64,000 bases of DNA from an uncultured Prevotellaceae bacterium (GCA_902786565.1 CADACW010000002.1:1-64000); one strand, 5' to 3'. Shown: positions 8,985 through 18,748, counted from the stretch's first letter. Program-made: numbers and translations. The notes: generated by a model not told the origin, from the sequence alone.

Positions 8985-9578
8985 CTAATTCGTTCCCCCC
9001 TCCTCAGTCCAGGTGATGGTGACCTGCAGGGGAATGTTGGCGATGGTGAGGATGTCGCCGGTTTTGAGGGTCATTTCTACATCGGGCTGCAGAGGGTGGC
9101 CGTTGAGCTTGGTGCCATTCGACGAGTGCTTGTCGGCCACCAGCCAACCGGTGGCGGGGTTGTACTTCAGCTGGGCATGCAGGCCGGAAACGTAGCGGTG
9201 CTGCTGCAGCTGGTTGGCGTATGGCCCCTGTCGGCGGCCAATGACGGCGCCATTGATGGCTATGAGGCGCAAGCCCACGGTGTCGTTGTGGAGCATCAGC
9301 TGGGGGATGGAACGGAAGGTCCCTGTCTGGTTGCCGCCAAGCAGTGCCCCGCCAGGCTGGTTGGTGATGTCTACGGAGGCAGACTGGCTGAGATCGACCG
9401 GCTGTGCCACCTTGTGTTCGTATTCCTCGCGGGAGAGCATCAGCCCTCCGCACTGGGTGCAACGTCGGCCCAGGCCCACACGTCCGCAACGCTCGCAGTA
9501 GGCCAGTTGCTGTCCGCACTGGTCACAGAAGTGCGAGTCGTCATCTATTTCTTCTTTGCAATTAGGACAGACTATCAT
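8985..9578 (-). CDS. Zinc-ribbon and FHA-domain protein
   Basis: 197 aa, cytosolic, probably a phosphothreonine-binding adaptor. The N-terminus has paired zinc-ribbon knuckles (CPNCKEE, CDQCGQQ, CERCGR, CTQCGG; residues about 4-45). The C-terminal half is a forkhead-associated domain: GRRQGPY is the first strand region, YVSGLHAQL carries the Ser-His core, and DKHSSNGTKLNG carries the S-x-N-G-T loop. It is the last gene of the apparent parA-parB-zinc ribbon-kinase-AAA+ operon, so the operon's kinase is the obvious source of its phosphoprotein partner (inference). A 72-bp AT-rich spacer separates it from the ATPase gene. Confidence 0.85.
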   Translation of the reverse strand: MIVCPNCKEEIDDDSHFCDQCGQQLAYCERCGRVGLGRRCTQCGGLMLSREEYEHKVAQPVDLSQSASVDITNQPGGALLGGNQTGTFRSIPQLMLHNDTVGLRLIAINGAVIGRRQGPYANQLQQHRYVSGLHAQLKYNPATGWLVADKHSSNGTKLNGHPLQPDVEMTLKTGDILTIANIPLQVTITWTEEGGTN

Positions 9579-9650
9579 GGGGAAATTTAGAAGAATTTAA
9601 AAAATTAAAAAAATAAAAAATTAAAAATGAGAGGGGGAGAGCGTTGTATG

Positions 9651-12600
9651 TTATGAATTGTGCAGGTCTTCTGGCAGGATGAGCTGGTAGGTGTCTTTGG
9701 TGATCTGGCCCTCGGGCAGCTGGCTGACGCGGACTGAGAGTTGCTGGATGGTGTTGTCGAGCAGGTTGCGCATCTCACGGGCATTGCCGAAGTTGCGGTC
9801 CTTGCTGGCAGTGATGTCGGCAATGATGTCGGACAACTTCGAGTCGGCCTCGGCTGTGAGCGTGTACTGCTGCTTCTCGGCCATCTTGACGAAGATGTCG
9901 TGCAGTTCCAGGTCGGTGTAGTCGTCGATGTGCAGCTTGTGGGTGAAGCGGCTGGCCAGTCCGGGGTTGGTGGTGAGAAACTCCTCCATCTCGTCCTGAT
10001 AGCCGGCGGCTATGACCACGAACTTGCCGCGGTCGTCCTCCATGCGCTTCATCAGCGTGTCGATGGCCTCCTTGCCGTACTGGTCGTTCTGGTCGGAGAG
10101 GGTGTACGCCTCGTCGATGAAGAGGATGCCGCCCATGGCCTTGTCGCACATATTGTTGACAATCTTCGGCGTCTCGCCCATATATTTGCCCACGAGGGTG
10201 GCCCGGCTGGCCTCTATGACCCGCGATGTGGGCAGTATGTCCATAGACTGCAGCACCTCGCCCATCTTTCGGGCGATGGAGGTCTTGCCCGTGCCGGGGT
10301 TGCCGGTGAGAATGAAGTTCATCGACATCTGCTGCATCGAGCCGGCGCCCGCCGCTGCACGCTGCTTCATGAACATGCTCTGCACGGCAAGCCGGCGGAT
10401 GGCGGTCTTGACGGTGGCCATGCCGATGAAATCGTCCAGTTCGTTCAGCACCTCGTCGAGGGGCCGTGCGGCCTCTGTCTGAGCCATGGGCAGGTCGGCG
10501 GGCGTGAGGCGGTACATGTCTTCGAAGAGGAATCCCACGGCATTGTCGTCGGTGACGGCCACGTCCGACTGGCTCATCTGCTCCACCAGCCTCTGGCTCT
10601 GGCGCTCCACGGTCTGGTCGAAGATGCGGCGTGCCTCGCGGGCATTGCCGAAGTTCTTGTCGCGGCGCAGACAGAGCTGCTCGAACTGCCGCTGCACGGC
10701 CTGCCGCATATCGTCGTCGATGACGAAGTTTTTGGCCGTGGCCATATTGATGAATATCTGGGTGAGTTCGTCGGCCGTATAGTCGTCGAAGTGTATGGTC
10801 TGCGTAAAACGGCTCTTCAGTCCGGGGTTGGAGTCGATGAAATCGTGCATTTGGTCCGTATATCCGGCCACGATGCAGATAAACTTGCCGCGGTCGTCCT
10901 CCAGCCGCTTGAGCAGGGTGTCGATGGCCTCGCTGCCGAAGGCATCCTGGTCGTTGGACTTCAGGGTGTATGCCTCGTCGATAAAGAGCACGCCGCCAAT
11001 GGCCGAGTCGATGAGCTGGTTGGTCTTGATGGCCGTCTGTCCGGCAAATCCTGCCACCAGAGCGGAGCGGTCGGCCTCGACCAGCTGTCCACGTGAAAGG
11101 ATGCCGAGGGTCTTGAAGACATCGGCCATGATGCGGGCCACGGTGGTCTTGCCCGTGCCGGGATTGCCGGTGAAGACATAGTGTTTGCCCTGGAAGGTGT
11201 TGGTCTCGCCGCGCTTGATTTGCAGATTGAGGAAGGCAGCCAGGTTGGTGATTTCCTTCTTGACGGCATCGAGGCCCACCATGCCGTCGAACTTCTTCAG
11301 GCAGGTGGTGTAGTCGACGGCCTGCGGGTCTTCGTAGGGGACGTCCTCCACCTGAATGGTCATCAGGTCTTCGTTGGTCATCTGGCTCATGTCGCCCTCT
11401 TGCAGCCGGCGTGCCTGTCGCTTGCACATCTCGTCGAAGAGCGAGCGCATGGTGCGGCCGTTGGCAAAGTCCTTGTCGCGCTGCTTGTAGAGTTCCTTGA
11501 TCATCTTCCGCGTCAGCTCTTCGGCCTTGTCGGAGAACTGGTAGTTCTTCTCCTTGGCAAAGACCATCATGATCTGGAAGAGCTCCTCGGGCGTGTAGTC
11601 GGCAATGTTGAGGAAGTAGTTGAAGCGGCTCCTGACGCCAGGATTGATGCGGAAGAGATTGTCCATCTCCGTCTGATAGCCGGCGGCTATGACGACGAAC
11701 TTGTCGCGGTCGTCCTCCATTCGCTTCATGAGCGTCTCCAGCGCCTGGGTGCCCTGCACGTCGCGGTCGCCGGCCTGGCTGACGGGCACGAGTGTGTATG
11801 CCTCGTCGACAAAGAGGATGCCGCCCATGGCCTTGTCGCAGAGCTGGTTGACCAATCGGGGTGTCTCGCCCTGATAGGGGCTGACCATCTTCGAGCGGTC
11901 CACCTCTACGACGTGTCCGGAGTCCAGATAGCCGATGGCGGCCAGTATCTCGCCCAGTTTGCGGGCGATGGTGGTCTTGCCGGTGCCGGGGTTGCCGGTG
12001 AGCACGATGTGCATCGACATCTTCTGCTGCTCGCCCAGTCCGCGCTCTGCACGCTGCAGGCTGTTCTGCACGGAGTAGGCCATCTCGCGGACGGCCTGCT
12101 TGACGTCGTCCATGCCGATGAAGGTGTCGAGGTCGCTCAGGATGTCGTTGAGCGAGCGTTCCTCCGGCACGTAGCCCTTGATGTCGTCCTTCTCCACCTG
12201 GATGTTCTGCGCACCGCGGCTGATGAACGAGGTGAAGATGTCTTCGGCCGTCTTCATGGCCAGGTGGGCATTGCCGAAGGTCTCGTCCTTGATTTTGATT
12301 TGGTACTTGAAGTAGCGCTCCAGCTGGTGGTCGGCCTCCGACGAGAAGGCCGCCAGCCCGTACTTGGTGGAGAGTGCCTGCTTGGTGATGCTGCACAGCT
12401 CGTGGCTGCCGGGCACAGGCAGGCGGAAGATGTACTTGAAGCGGTTCTTCGTGGCAGGGTTGTTCTCCAGGAAGTCGTCAAGTCCCTTGGGCAGTCCGGC
12501 CATGATGACGATGGGATTGTCGTTCCACTTGTCCATCTCCACGAAGAGCTTGTCGAGCGGGTTCACCTGATTGGAGTATTTGTCGGGCAGCAGCTTCTGC

Positions 12601-12995
12601 ACGTTGTCGAAGAAGAGGATGCCGCCGCGGGCCTTCTTGATATTCTCATCCCACTTGTCTACGAATCGCTGGTAGTCTACAGCGTCGACCATGGTGAGCT
12701 TGGGCTTGTCGATGATCTGGTGCTGGTAGAAATAGTCGCGGATAATCTCGGAGAGCGAGGTCTTGCCCGTGCCAGTCTCGCCGATGATGATGGCATTGAC
12801 CGACAGCCTTACGTCGGCGATGTCCTTTCGCGAATGTAGATAGGCGTAGGTGTCGACGATGGTCTTGAGCTGGGCCTTCACCTCGTCGAGTCCCACCAAT
12901 TTGTCGAGAACGCGCTTGGACACCAGCGGCTGTCCGCACCATTTGCAGAACTTGGCCACCGGCCGGTTCTCTTTCTGACAAAGTTGACAAATCAT
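9651..12995 (-). CDS. Zinc-ribbon protein with four tandem CbbX/SpoVK-type AAA+ modules
   Basis: 1114 aa from the ATG at 12995 (MICQLCQKENRPVAKFCKWC, a zinc ribbon); further upstream the frame reads through the neighbouring kinase gene and is not coding. Four AAA+ modules follow. Walker A motifs lie near residues 70 (GETGTGKT), 332, 609 and 895 (all GNPGTGKT), each preceded by a (D/V)xxIGMDDVK/VGLDEVK-type motif. Modules 2-4 have a Walker B with DEAYTL. Module 1 has ILFFDNVQ, lacking the usual catalytic Glu, so it may bind but not hydrolyse ATP. It resembles EccA/CbbX/SpoVK remodelling ATPases. It lies 35 bp downstream of the kinase gene. The target is unknown; kinase or FHA-protein complexes are candidates by operon context. 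Confidence 0.83.
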   Translation of the reverse strand: MICQLCQKENRPVAKFCKWCGQPLVSKRVLDKLVGLDEVKAQLKTIVDTYAYLHSRKDIADVRLSVNAIIIGETGTGKTSLSEIIRDYFYQHQIIDKPKLTMVDAVDYQRFVDKWDENIKKARGGILFFDNVQKLLPDKYSNQVNPLDKLFVEMDKWNDNPIVIMAGLPKGLDDFLENNPATKNRFKYIFRLPVPGSHELCSITKQALSTKYGLAAFSSEADHQLERYFKYQIKIKDETFGNAHLAMKTAEDIFTSFISRGAQNIQVEKDDIKGYVPEERSLNDILSDLDTFIGMDDVKQAVREMAYSVQNSLQRAERGLGEQQKMSMHIVLTGNPGTGKTTIARKLGEILAAIGYLDSGHVVEVDRSKMVSPYQGETPRLVNQLCDKAMGGILFVDEAYTLVPVSQAGDRDVQGTQALETLMKRMEDDRDKFVVIAAGYQTEMDNLFRINPGVRSRFNYFLNIADYTPEELFQIMMVFAKEKNYQFSDKAEELTRKMIKELYKQRDKDFANGRTMRSLFDEMCKRQARRLQEGDMSQMTNEDLMTIQVEDVPYEDPQAVDYTTCLKKFDGMVGLDAVKKEITNLAAFLNLQIKRGETNTFQGKHYVFTGNPGTGKTTVARIMADVFKTLGILSRGQLVEADRSALVAGFAGQTAIKTNQLIDSAIGGVLFIDEAYTLKSNDQDAFGSEAIDTLLKRLEDDRGKFICIVAGYTDQMHDFIDSNPGLKSRFTQTIHFDDYTADELTQIFINMATAKNFVIDDDMRQAVQRQFEQLCLRRDKNFGNAREARRIFDQTVERQSQRLVEQMSQSDVAVTDDNAVGFLFEDMYRLTPADLPMAQTEAARPLDEVLNELDDFIGMATVKTAIRRLAVQSMFMKQRAAAGAGSMQQMSMNFILTGNPGTGKTSIARKMGEVLQSMDILPTSRVIEASRATLVGKYMGETPKIVNNMCDKAMGGILFIDEAYTLSDQNDQYGKEAIDTLMKRMEDDRGKFVVIAAGYQDEMEEFLTTNPGLASRFTHKLHIDDYTDLELHDIFVKMAEKQQYTLTAEADSKLSDIIADITASKDRNFGNAREMRNLLDNTIQQLSVRVSQLPEGQITKDTYQLILPEDLHNS

Positions 12996-13030
12996 ATTTA
13001 TGCTGAGAGAGTTTATATACTTTACAATTG

Positions 13031-16021
13031 TTATGACAGGAGGCCAAGAAGGTCGGGACTGAGCAGACTGAGAACAACAATCATGACGAGGGCGAAGAGG
13101 GTCCAGAGCATATAGTGGACCACCGTCTCGCCCGACATGGAGCGCACCTGGTCGGACACCTCGTCGAGCAAACTGAAGCTGCTGGCCTTGTAGCGCTGCG
13201 AGCGGGTCTTGAACGTATAGTAGAGCGGCTCCAGCAGCTGCGACCGTATGTCCTGGTTCTGCAGCACTTGGTCGAACATGGCCGGGTCGATGTTTTGCGA
13301 CCGCTTGAAGTCGGTAAGATAGCAGATGGCGATATAGACCGCCGAGAATGCGGCCACCGCCCAGTGGAACAGCCCCGGCTGTTCGGCGTCGATGTAGCGC
13401 AGGGTGTAGTATGGGATATAGACCGAGGCAAAGCCCAATGCACCGATGAGCATGGAGATGGTGGAGCCGAAGCCCTTGAAGTAGGAACGGGTGGCAACGA
13501 TGATGCCCGACATGCCTCCAACGGGTAATATAATAGTGGTAATGGGATGGCTGAACATGTAGGAGCGGTCGGCCAGGCCGTAGATGAATATCATGGCTAT
13601 CCACACCAAGGCGACAGCCAGGAATCCGTATTTCCACAGTTTCTCGGTGTAGTTGGCCGCCTTCCATTGCTTCTTCACGCTGGCGGTGCGGGCCTGGGTG
13701 TCCTCCCTTGCCTTCATAAAGCGGCAATAGTACTGGTTCTGGGGGTCCAGCCGGCCTATTGCCATGACCCAGGCCTCCAGTTCGCGCTCATAGCTGTACG
13801 TTTCGGTAAAGTCCTTGTCGGGGTCCTCGTGATAGGCCACGGCCAGCCACTGGGCCAGGGCACCGTTGCGCATATCGCTCCTCACCTGCTGCGGTACCAA
13901 CTGCGGCAGGCGTTGCCCGTCGGTGAGCACCGTGCCGTCGGCCAGCCGGTAGGGGGGACGACCGCCCAGGATGCGGCAGAAGCGGTAGAGGGCGGTGCGC
14001 AGGTCGTAGGCACCCAGACGATTGTGGTTTTCCTCGCTGTCCAGGTCGAAGCAAGCCTTGGCCTCGGCCAGCAGCTGGTGCCAGCCGTGCTTCTTTGCGA
14101 AGAAGGCAAAGCGGCCGTCGGCCGTGTCGACGAAGTCGGCAAAGATGGCAGGCAGTTCGCTGTTGTGTGCGCTCTGCTGCTCCACCAGCTGGTTGGCCAG
14201 CAGTTCGCCCACGGCAGCCGGCGTCATGGCACGCACCAGGTCGTAGGCCACGGTGGGCTGCAGGGTGTAGAGCACCTTGTAGGCAAGCGATTTGGAGTAG
14301 GTCTGGCCCTCGGTCAACTTCCTGACCGGTTCAATGAGCGTCAAGTCGTAGTGGGCATAGAGCCAGGAGAGCAGCCGGCCGTCGACGAGCGAGTGCCAGG
14401 AATCGTCTGGCAGGTTGTCGTGTCCGAAGGCATGTACTATCTCCTCAATGGTCATCGACTGCACTTTTGGCAGGAACGGCAGGTCGGGGTCAATCTCGTA
14501 TGCCAGGCGCAGCACCCCCACCCTGCCGTCGGAGTCGTCGCCGAAGAAGGAGCGCAGCCGGGTGATGTCCAGCTTGGTATGGCTCTCCAGCCAGAGGAAG
14601 ACGGTGTCGTTGGGATTGCGCAGCAACAGCCCGTATTTGTCGGCATGGGTCAGCAGGGCCGTCGACAGGTCGTGCACGTCTTCGCAGGCCATGCCGTCCA
14701 GGTCGTGATAGGGCAGCGTGGGCGTCATGGCGAAGCAGGCCGCCATGAGTCCTGCCTGCTGGTCATTGGGATACTTGTAGCTGACGATGTTTCGGACCAG
14801 CACCGAGAGCTTGGTGTTGCCGCAGGCATCGAGCCACTGCACAATCTGGCCGTCGTAGAGATAGTTCTTGGCCAGCTGCTCGTTTTGCAGCATCATGGGC
14901 ACCAGCTCCAGCACGTTGTCGGCCATGAGGTTGCGCTCGGGGTCTACCATAAAGCTCTTGTAGCGCAGGAAGGGCGACGAGATGTCAACGGCCACATCCT
15001 CGCCCAGGAACCACCGCTCCACTTCCTGATAGCCCCAGCGGCTCTGCTGGTTGACGGCGGTGAGGCCCTGAATGAGCGTCCTAACGTTTTCGGGCAGTTC
15101 GCCCAGTCGGGGCAGCCGTCCCTCGTTCTTGAGTTTCATCATGTTGCGCTCGTTGGTGCTGATGGGATTTTCGCCCAGCCAGAGTGCAAAGAGCGTCATG
15201 CCGAGTGAGTAGTAGTCGGCCGCCTCGGTGATGTCAACGATGCCGTCGATGACGTCGACATACATTTCGGGGGCGGCATAGATGGGGGTGCGGGCCTGGG
15301 TGGTGCGGAAGGGCTTGCCCGGCTCATCTTGCAGGGCCGAGATGCCGAAGTCGCCCAGCACGAGCTGCTTGCGGGCCTCGTCGCGGAAGAAGAAGTTGGT
15401 GGGCTTCACGTCCTTGTGCAGCAGTCCGCTCTTGTGGCAGTAGGCCAGCGCGGCCGCCCCCTGAAGGGCCAGCCGGCGGAAGCGTTTCACGTCGCCCTCC
15501 AGTTTGACATCGTGCAGGGTGCCGCCGCGCAGATACTCCATCAGCTCGTAGTGGCGGTTCTTGCCGCCGACGTAGGTCTTGCCGTAGTCGTAGACGCTGA
15601 CAATCATCTCAAACTGCAGCGAGCGCACCGTCTGGAGCACCTTTTTGTTGACGTCGAAGTTGGGATAGTAGACCTTCAGCACATACTCCTTGTCGTCTTT
15701 CGAGACGAGGAACACCTGTGCCTCGCCTGAGTTGTCGCTCAGTTGTCTCACTTCCTGATAGGCTTCGCCCTTGAGGTTGAACACTTGCAGCCCATTGGCC
15801 TGCGCACTAAACATCGGGGTCTGGGGCATGGCTGCCCCTTGTGGCCTCAGGGTGCGGTCGGCAGGTTCCTGCGTGCTGCCGGTGGTCTGCATCATGTCAC
15901 CGCCGGCCAGCAGTGTCCTGTCGGAAGGGCGCAGCGTGGTGTCGCCATCAGCCGGCATTGCGTCGTCGTTTCCACCCTTGTAAACTATCGTCTTGTCAAA
16001 AGTCTCGTCAGCCATTGCCAT
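13031..16021 (-). CDS. Membrane-anchored Hanks-type serine/threonine protein kinase
   Basis: 996 aa. The N-terminal 80 residues are flexible and contain a repeated Thr motif (KTIVYKGG, TTLRPSD, RTLLAGG, RTLRPQG), plausible phosphorylation or FHA-docking sites. The kinase domain (about 85-345) has VLKVYYP (ATP-binding Lys), catalytic loop HKDVKPTN near residue 200, GDFGIS and APEMY. A long unassigned middle region (about 350-790) follows, then four or five membrane helices (for example FLAVALVWIAMIFIYGL and WTLFALVMIVVLSLL), so the kinase should face the cytosol with a C-terminal membrane anchor. The start overlaps the upstream stop (TAATG). HKD replaces the common HRD but keeps the catalytic Asp. 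Confidence 0.85.
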   Translation of the reverse strand: MAMADETFDKTIVYKGGNDDAMPADGDTTLRPSDRTLLAGGDMMQTTGSTQEPADRTLRPQGAAMPQTPMFSAQANGLQVFNLKGEAYQEVRQLSDNSGEAQVFLVSKDDKEYVLKVYYPNFDVNKKVLQTVRSLQFEMIVSVYDYGKTYVGGKNRHYELMEYLRGGTLHDVKLEGDVKRFRRLALQGAAALAYCHKSGLLHKDVKPTNFFFRDEARKQLVLGDFGISALQDEPGKPFRTTQARTPIYAAPEMYVDVIDGIVDITEAADYYSLGMTLFALWLGENPISTNERNMMKLKNEGRLPRLGELPENVRTLIQGLTAVNQQSRWGYQEVERWFLGEDVAVDISSPFLRYKSFMVDPERNLMADNVLELVPMMLQNEQLAKNYLYDGQIVQWLDACGNTKLSVLVRNIVSYKYPNDQQAGLMAACFAMTPTLPYHDLDGMACEDVHDLSTALLTHADKYGLLLRNPNDTVFLWLESHTKLDITRLRSFFGDDSDGRVGVLRLAYEIDPDLPFLPKVQSMTIEEIVHAFGHDNLPDDSWHSLVDGRLLSWLYAHYDLTLIEPVRKLTEGQTYSKSLAYKVLYTLQPTVAYDLVRAMTPAAVGELLANQLVEQQSAHNSELPAIFADFVDTADGRFAFFAKKHGWHQLLAEAKACFDLDSEENHNRLGAYDLRTALYRFCRILGGRPPYRLADGTVLTDGQRLPQLVPQQVRSDMRNGALAQWLAVAYHEDPDKDFTETYSYERELEAWVMAIGRLDPQNQYYCRFMKAREDTQARTASVKKQWKAANYTEKLWKYGFLAVALVWIAMIFIYGLADRSYMFSHPITTIILPVGGMSGIIVATRSYFKGFGSTISMLIGALGFASVYIPYYTLRYIDAEQPGLFHWAVAAFSAVYIAICYLTDFKRSQNIDPAMFDQVLQNQDIRSQLLEPLYYTFKTRSQRYKASSFSLLDEVSDQVRSMSGETVVHYMLWTLFALVMIVVLSLLSPDLLGLLS

Positions 16022-16941
16022 TATTTGTCGTCCTTAATATCCTGGTTAGAATGGTGGCCCAGAACCACCCACTTGCCGCCCAGTTGGGGCTTGGCACAGC
16101 CACAGGGGCTGGAGTGGAGCGCATTCTTGTAGTTGCAGCGCCAGGCCAGTCGCACGCCGGCCGGCTTCTGCGCCATGGCATAGTTTCTCACCTTGGCCGG
16201 TGAGGGGTCTGGCGCGGCCGACATTTGGTCGAGCATACGGGCCAGCCGTTCCAATTTGTCCCGTTTTTTGGCTTCCAGCTCCTCGCTGGTAGCTCTCTGG
16301 CGCTGGCGCGGCACCACCACAGGTGCGTCCTCGCCATCGTCTTCGGCCAGCAGGCGCAGCACCCGCTCGCGCAGCCGGGCCAGTTCCTTGTCGCGCTGGC
16401 GGTCCTGCTCGCCGTTGTAGGGCAGTTCCATCTGCAGGTCGTTATATTCGCGGGCCAGCGCCATCATTTCCTTATACTGTGGGCTCTCCTTGACCCGCGA
16501 CATCAACTGGCGGGCATCTTCGGTGAGAGGCCGCCCGCACTGCTTGCAGAACGAGAACTCATTGAGGGTGTGGCAGGTGGGGCAGACAATACCGCCCCTG
16601 GGCGAACCGCACTCCGGGCAATAGTCGTCGGTCTCGTCGATATGGCCTCCGCAGAAGGAGCACACATCGCGTTTGATATAGTGATGGCACACCTCGCAGA
16701 AGTCGGCATCGGCGTCGACCTCGCTGCCACAGTTGGGGCAGAGTGCCTGTCGGAGGCTGGCGCCACACGATGAGCAAAACTGCGAGTCGGCGGTGTTCAG
16801 CGTTCCGCACTTGGGACACTTCACCCCGGCGGCATAGTGTGCCTGCGCCTGCTGCCTGACGGGGCTGGCGTGCCCGGTCTCGACGGTCTTTTCAGCCTGC
16901 AGCTGTTGCTGTTGCGGCTGTAGATTGCGTTTGTCTGTCAT
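16021..16941 (-). CDS. Multi-zinc-ribbon protein
   Basis: 306 aa, cytosolic. Residues about 40-140 hold successive zinc-ribbon knuckles (CPKCGTL, CSSCGAS, CPNCGSE, CEVCHHY, CSFCGGH, CPECGSP, CPTCHTL, CKQCGRP), about four ribbons. A basic/acidic helical region follows (about 145-250), then a Cys-containing tail (WRCNYKN...PCGCAKP). The function is unknown. Zinc ribbons recur at the N-termini of the AAA+ and FHA proteins of the same operon, suggesting a shared docking element. It starts 21 bp after the parB stop and its stop overlaps the kinase start. Confidence 0.78.
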   Translation of the reverse strand: MTDKRNLQPQQQQLQAEKTVETGHASPVRQQAQAHYAAGVKCPKCGTLNTADSQFCSSCGASLRQALCPNCGSEVDADADFCEVCHHYIKRDVCSFCGGHIDETDDYCPECGSPRGGIVCPTCHTLNEFSFCKQCGRPLTEDARQLMSRVKESPQYKEMMALAREYNDLQMELPYNGEQDRQRDKELARLRERVLRLLAEDDGEDAPVVVPRQRQRATSEELEAKKRDKLERLARMLDQMSAAPDPSPAKVRNYAMAQKPAGVRLAWRCNYKNALHSSPCGCAKPQLGGKWVVLGHHSNQDIKDDK

Positions 16942-16962
16942 TGTTTTCAGTCCCCCCAGCCT

Positions 16963-17886
16963 TTATTTGTTACCGTTGTTCAGCACCTGCATGATGCGCT
17001 CCAGCTCTGCCTGACTGGCAAAGGGTATGCTGATTTTACCCTTTCCGCCATTGCCTATGGAGAGTTGCACCTTGGTCTGCAATGCAGCGGCCAACTCGTC
17101 TTTCATGCGGGTCAGTTCCTTGGGCACCTGCACCTTCGACACCACTTTCTGCTTGGCCGTCTGCACATCGTCGCCGCTCTTGAGCATCTGCACCATCTCC
17201 TCCACCTTGCGCACGGAGTACTGGTTTTTCTGCACGTCGCGAAAGAGCTTGAGCTGCATCGACGGCGAGTCGATGGCCAGCAGTGCACGGGCGTGGCCCA
17301 TGTCTATCTCGCGGTTCTTCAGTGCCATCTGTATCTGTGCGGGCAGTTTGAGCAGTCGCAGATAGTTGGTCACGGCGGTGCGGCTCTTGCCCACGCGCTC
17401 CGAGATTTTCTCCTGCGTCATGCCGCTCTGTTCGGCCAGGTGCTCATAGGCCAGGGCTATCTCTATGGCGTTCAGGTCTTCGCGCTGAATGTTCTCCACC
17501 AGTGCCAGCTCCATCACGCTCTCGTCGTTGGCGGTGCGGATGTAGGCGGGAATAGTCTCCAGCCCGGCCATCTGCGATGCCCTCCACCGGCGCTCTCCGG
17601 CAATGATCTGGTAGTGATCGGGGCTGACCTGCCGGAGGGTGATGGGGGCGATGATGCCCATGGTCATGATGCTGCTGGCCAGTTCCTGCATGGCCGTGGG
17701 GTCGAACTCACGCCGCGGCTGGTCAGGGTTGGGCTCTATCTGGCTAATGGGAATCTCGCTCAGGTTCGACGACCCTTGTGTTTTCACTTCGCTTGTGTCT
17801 ATGAGTGCATCCAGGCCGCGCCCGTTGCCTATATCGTCCAGGCCGCGGCCCAGCACGCTCTTGTCGTATTTCTTTCTAACAGCCAT
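16963..17886 (-). CDS. parB: Chromosome partitioning protein ParB
   Basis: 307 aa. Binds centromere-like parS sites and spreads as a CTP-dependent clamp. Visible features are the PNPDQPRREFDP segment, the CTP-binding box GERRWRASQ, a central HTH (MTQEKISERVGKSRTAVTNY) and a C-terminal dimerisation region. It lies 37 bp downstream of parA. Unusually, the next genes (21 bp away) are a zinc-ribbon/kinase/AAA+/FHA module, so chromosome segregation and protein phosphorylation may be co-transcribed. Confidence 0.95.
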   Translation of the reverse strand: MAVRKKYDKSVLGRGLDDIGNGRGLDALIDTSEVKTQGSSNLSEIPISQIEPNPDQPRREFDPTAMQELASSIMTMGIIAPITLRQVSPDHYQIIAGERRWRASQMAGLETIPAYIRTANDESVMELALVENIQREDLNAIEIALAYEHLAEQSGMTQEKISERVGKSRTAVTNYLRLLKLPAQIQMALKNREIDMGHARALLAIDSPSMQLKLFRDVQKNQYSVRKVEEMVQMLKSGDDVQTAKQKVVSKVQVPKELTRMKDELAAALQTKVQLSIGNGGKGKISIPFASQAELERIMQVLNNGNK

Positions 17887-17923
17887 TTTTAAAAAGGAGT
17901 TAAGGAAGTTAAACTCTCAACAA

Positions 17924-18685
17924 TCAACCCTTGGAAATGATTTCCTTGGCAAGTGCCAGATGGTTTTTGCTGCCGGTAGACTCGGCGTCGTAGAGGATGA
18001 CGGGGAGGCCATGCGACGGGCTCTCAGAGAGTTTCACGTTGCGCTGGATGACGGTCTTGAACACCAGCTCCTGGAAATGGCGCTTCACCTCGTCGTAGAT
18101 TTGGTTGGCCAGACGCAGGCGCGAGTCGTACATCGTCAGGAGGAATCCCTCAATCTCCAGCCTCGGGTTCAGTTTGCTCTTGATGATCTTGATGGTGTTG
18201 AGCAGTTTTGATATGCCCTCCAGTGCAAAGTATTCGCACTGCACCGGGATGATGACCGAGTCGGCCGCCGTCAGCGAGTTCACAGTGATCAGGCCCAGCG
18301 AGGGCGAACAGTCTATCAGTATGTAGTCGTACTCGCCGCGAATGGGGTCGAGCAGTTTCTTCAGCACCCGCTCACGGTTTTCCAGATTGAGCATTTCTAT
18401 CTCGGCCCCCACCAGGTCGATGTGGCTCGGAATGATGTCCAGCCCCTCGATGTCGGTGGTGTAGATGGCCTCGCGCACATCGGTGTGGTTGATGATGCAC
18501 TCGTAGAGCGAGCACTCCACCTCCTTGATGTCCACGCCGAGTCCGCTGGAGGCGTTGGCCTGCGGGTCGGCATCGACCACGAGTACGGTCTTCTCAAGTG
18601 TGGCCAGCGATGCTGCCAGGTTGATGGTAGTGGTGGTCTTGCCCACGCCGCCTTTTTGGTTTGCTAATGCAATAATCTTGCCCAT
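17924..18685 (-). CDS. parA: Chromosome partitioning ATPase ParA/Soj
   Basis: 253 aa P-loop ATPase that works with ParB to move replicated origins. The deviant Walker A is [14 protein letters not shown] at residue 10, followed by the [13 protein letters not shown] motif and [12 protein letters not shown]. Length and start ([13 protein letters not shown]) are typical of chromosomal Soj. It is the first gene of the six-gene minus-strand run ending at 8985. Confidence 0.96.
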   Translation of the reverse strand: MGKIIALANQKGGVGKTTTTINLAASLATLEKTVLVVDADPQANASSGLGVDIKEVECSLYECIINHTDVREAIYTTDIEGLDIIPSHIDLVGAEIEMLNLENRERVLKKLLDPIRGEYDYILIDCSPSLGLITVNSLTAADSVIIPVQCEYFALEGISKLLNTIKIIKSKLNPRLEIEGFLLTMYDSRLRLANQIYDEVKRHFQELVFKTVIQRNVKLSESPSHGLPVILYDAESTGSKNHLALAKEIISKG

Positions 18686-18748
18686 TTCAATCTTTTTACA
18701 AATTGGTTCGTACTTATAATCTTGTTAAGATTATGATATAATAGGGTG

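Noticed and set aside
13000-13727. Upstream extension of the AAA+ ATPase frame
   Set aside because: This part overlaps the kinase's membrane helices in another frame and has no domain content; the zinc-ribbon start at 12995 is convincing.
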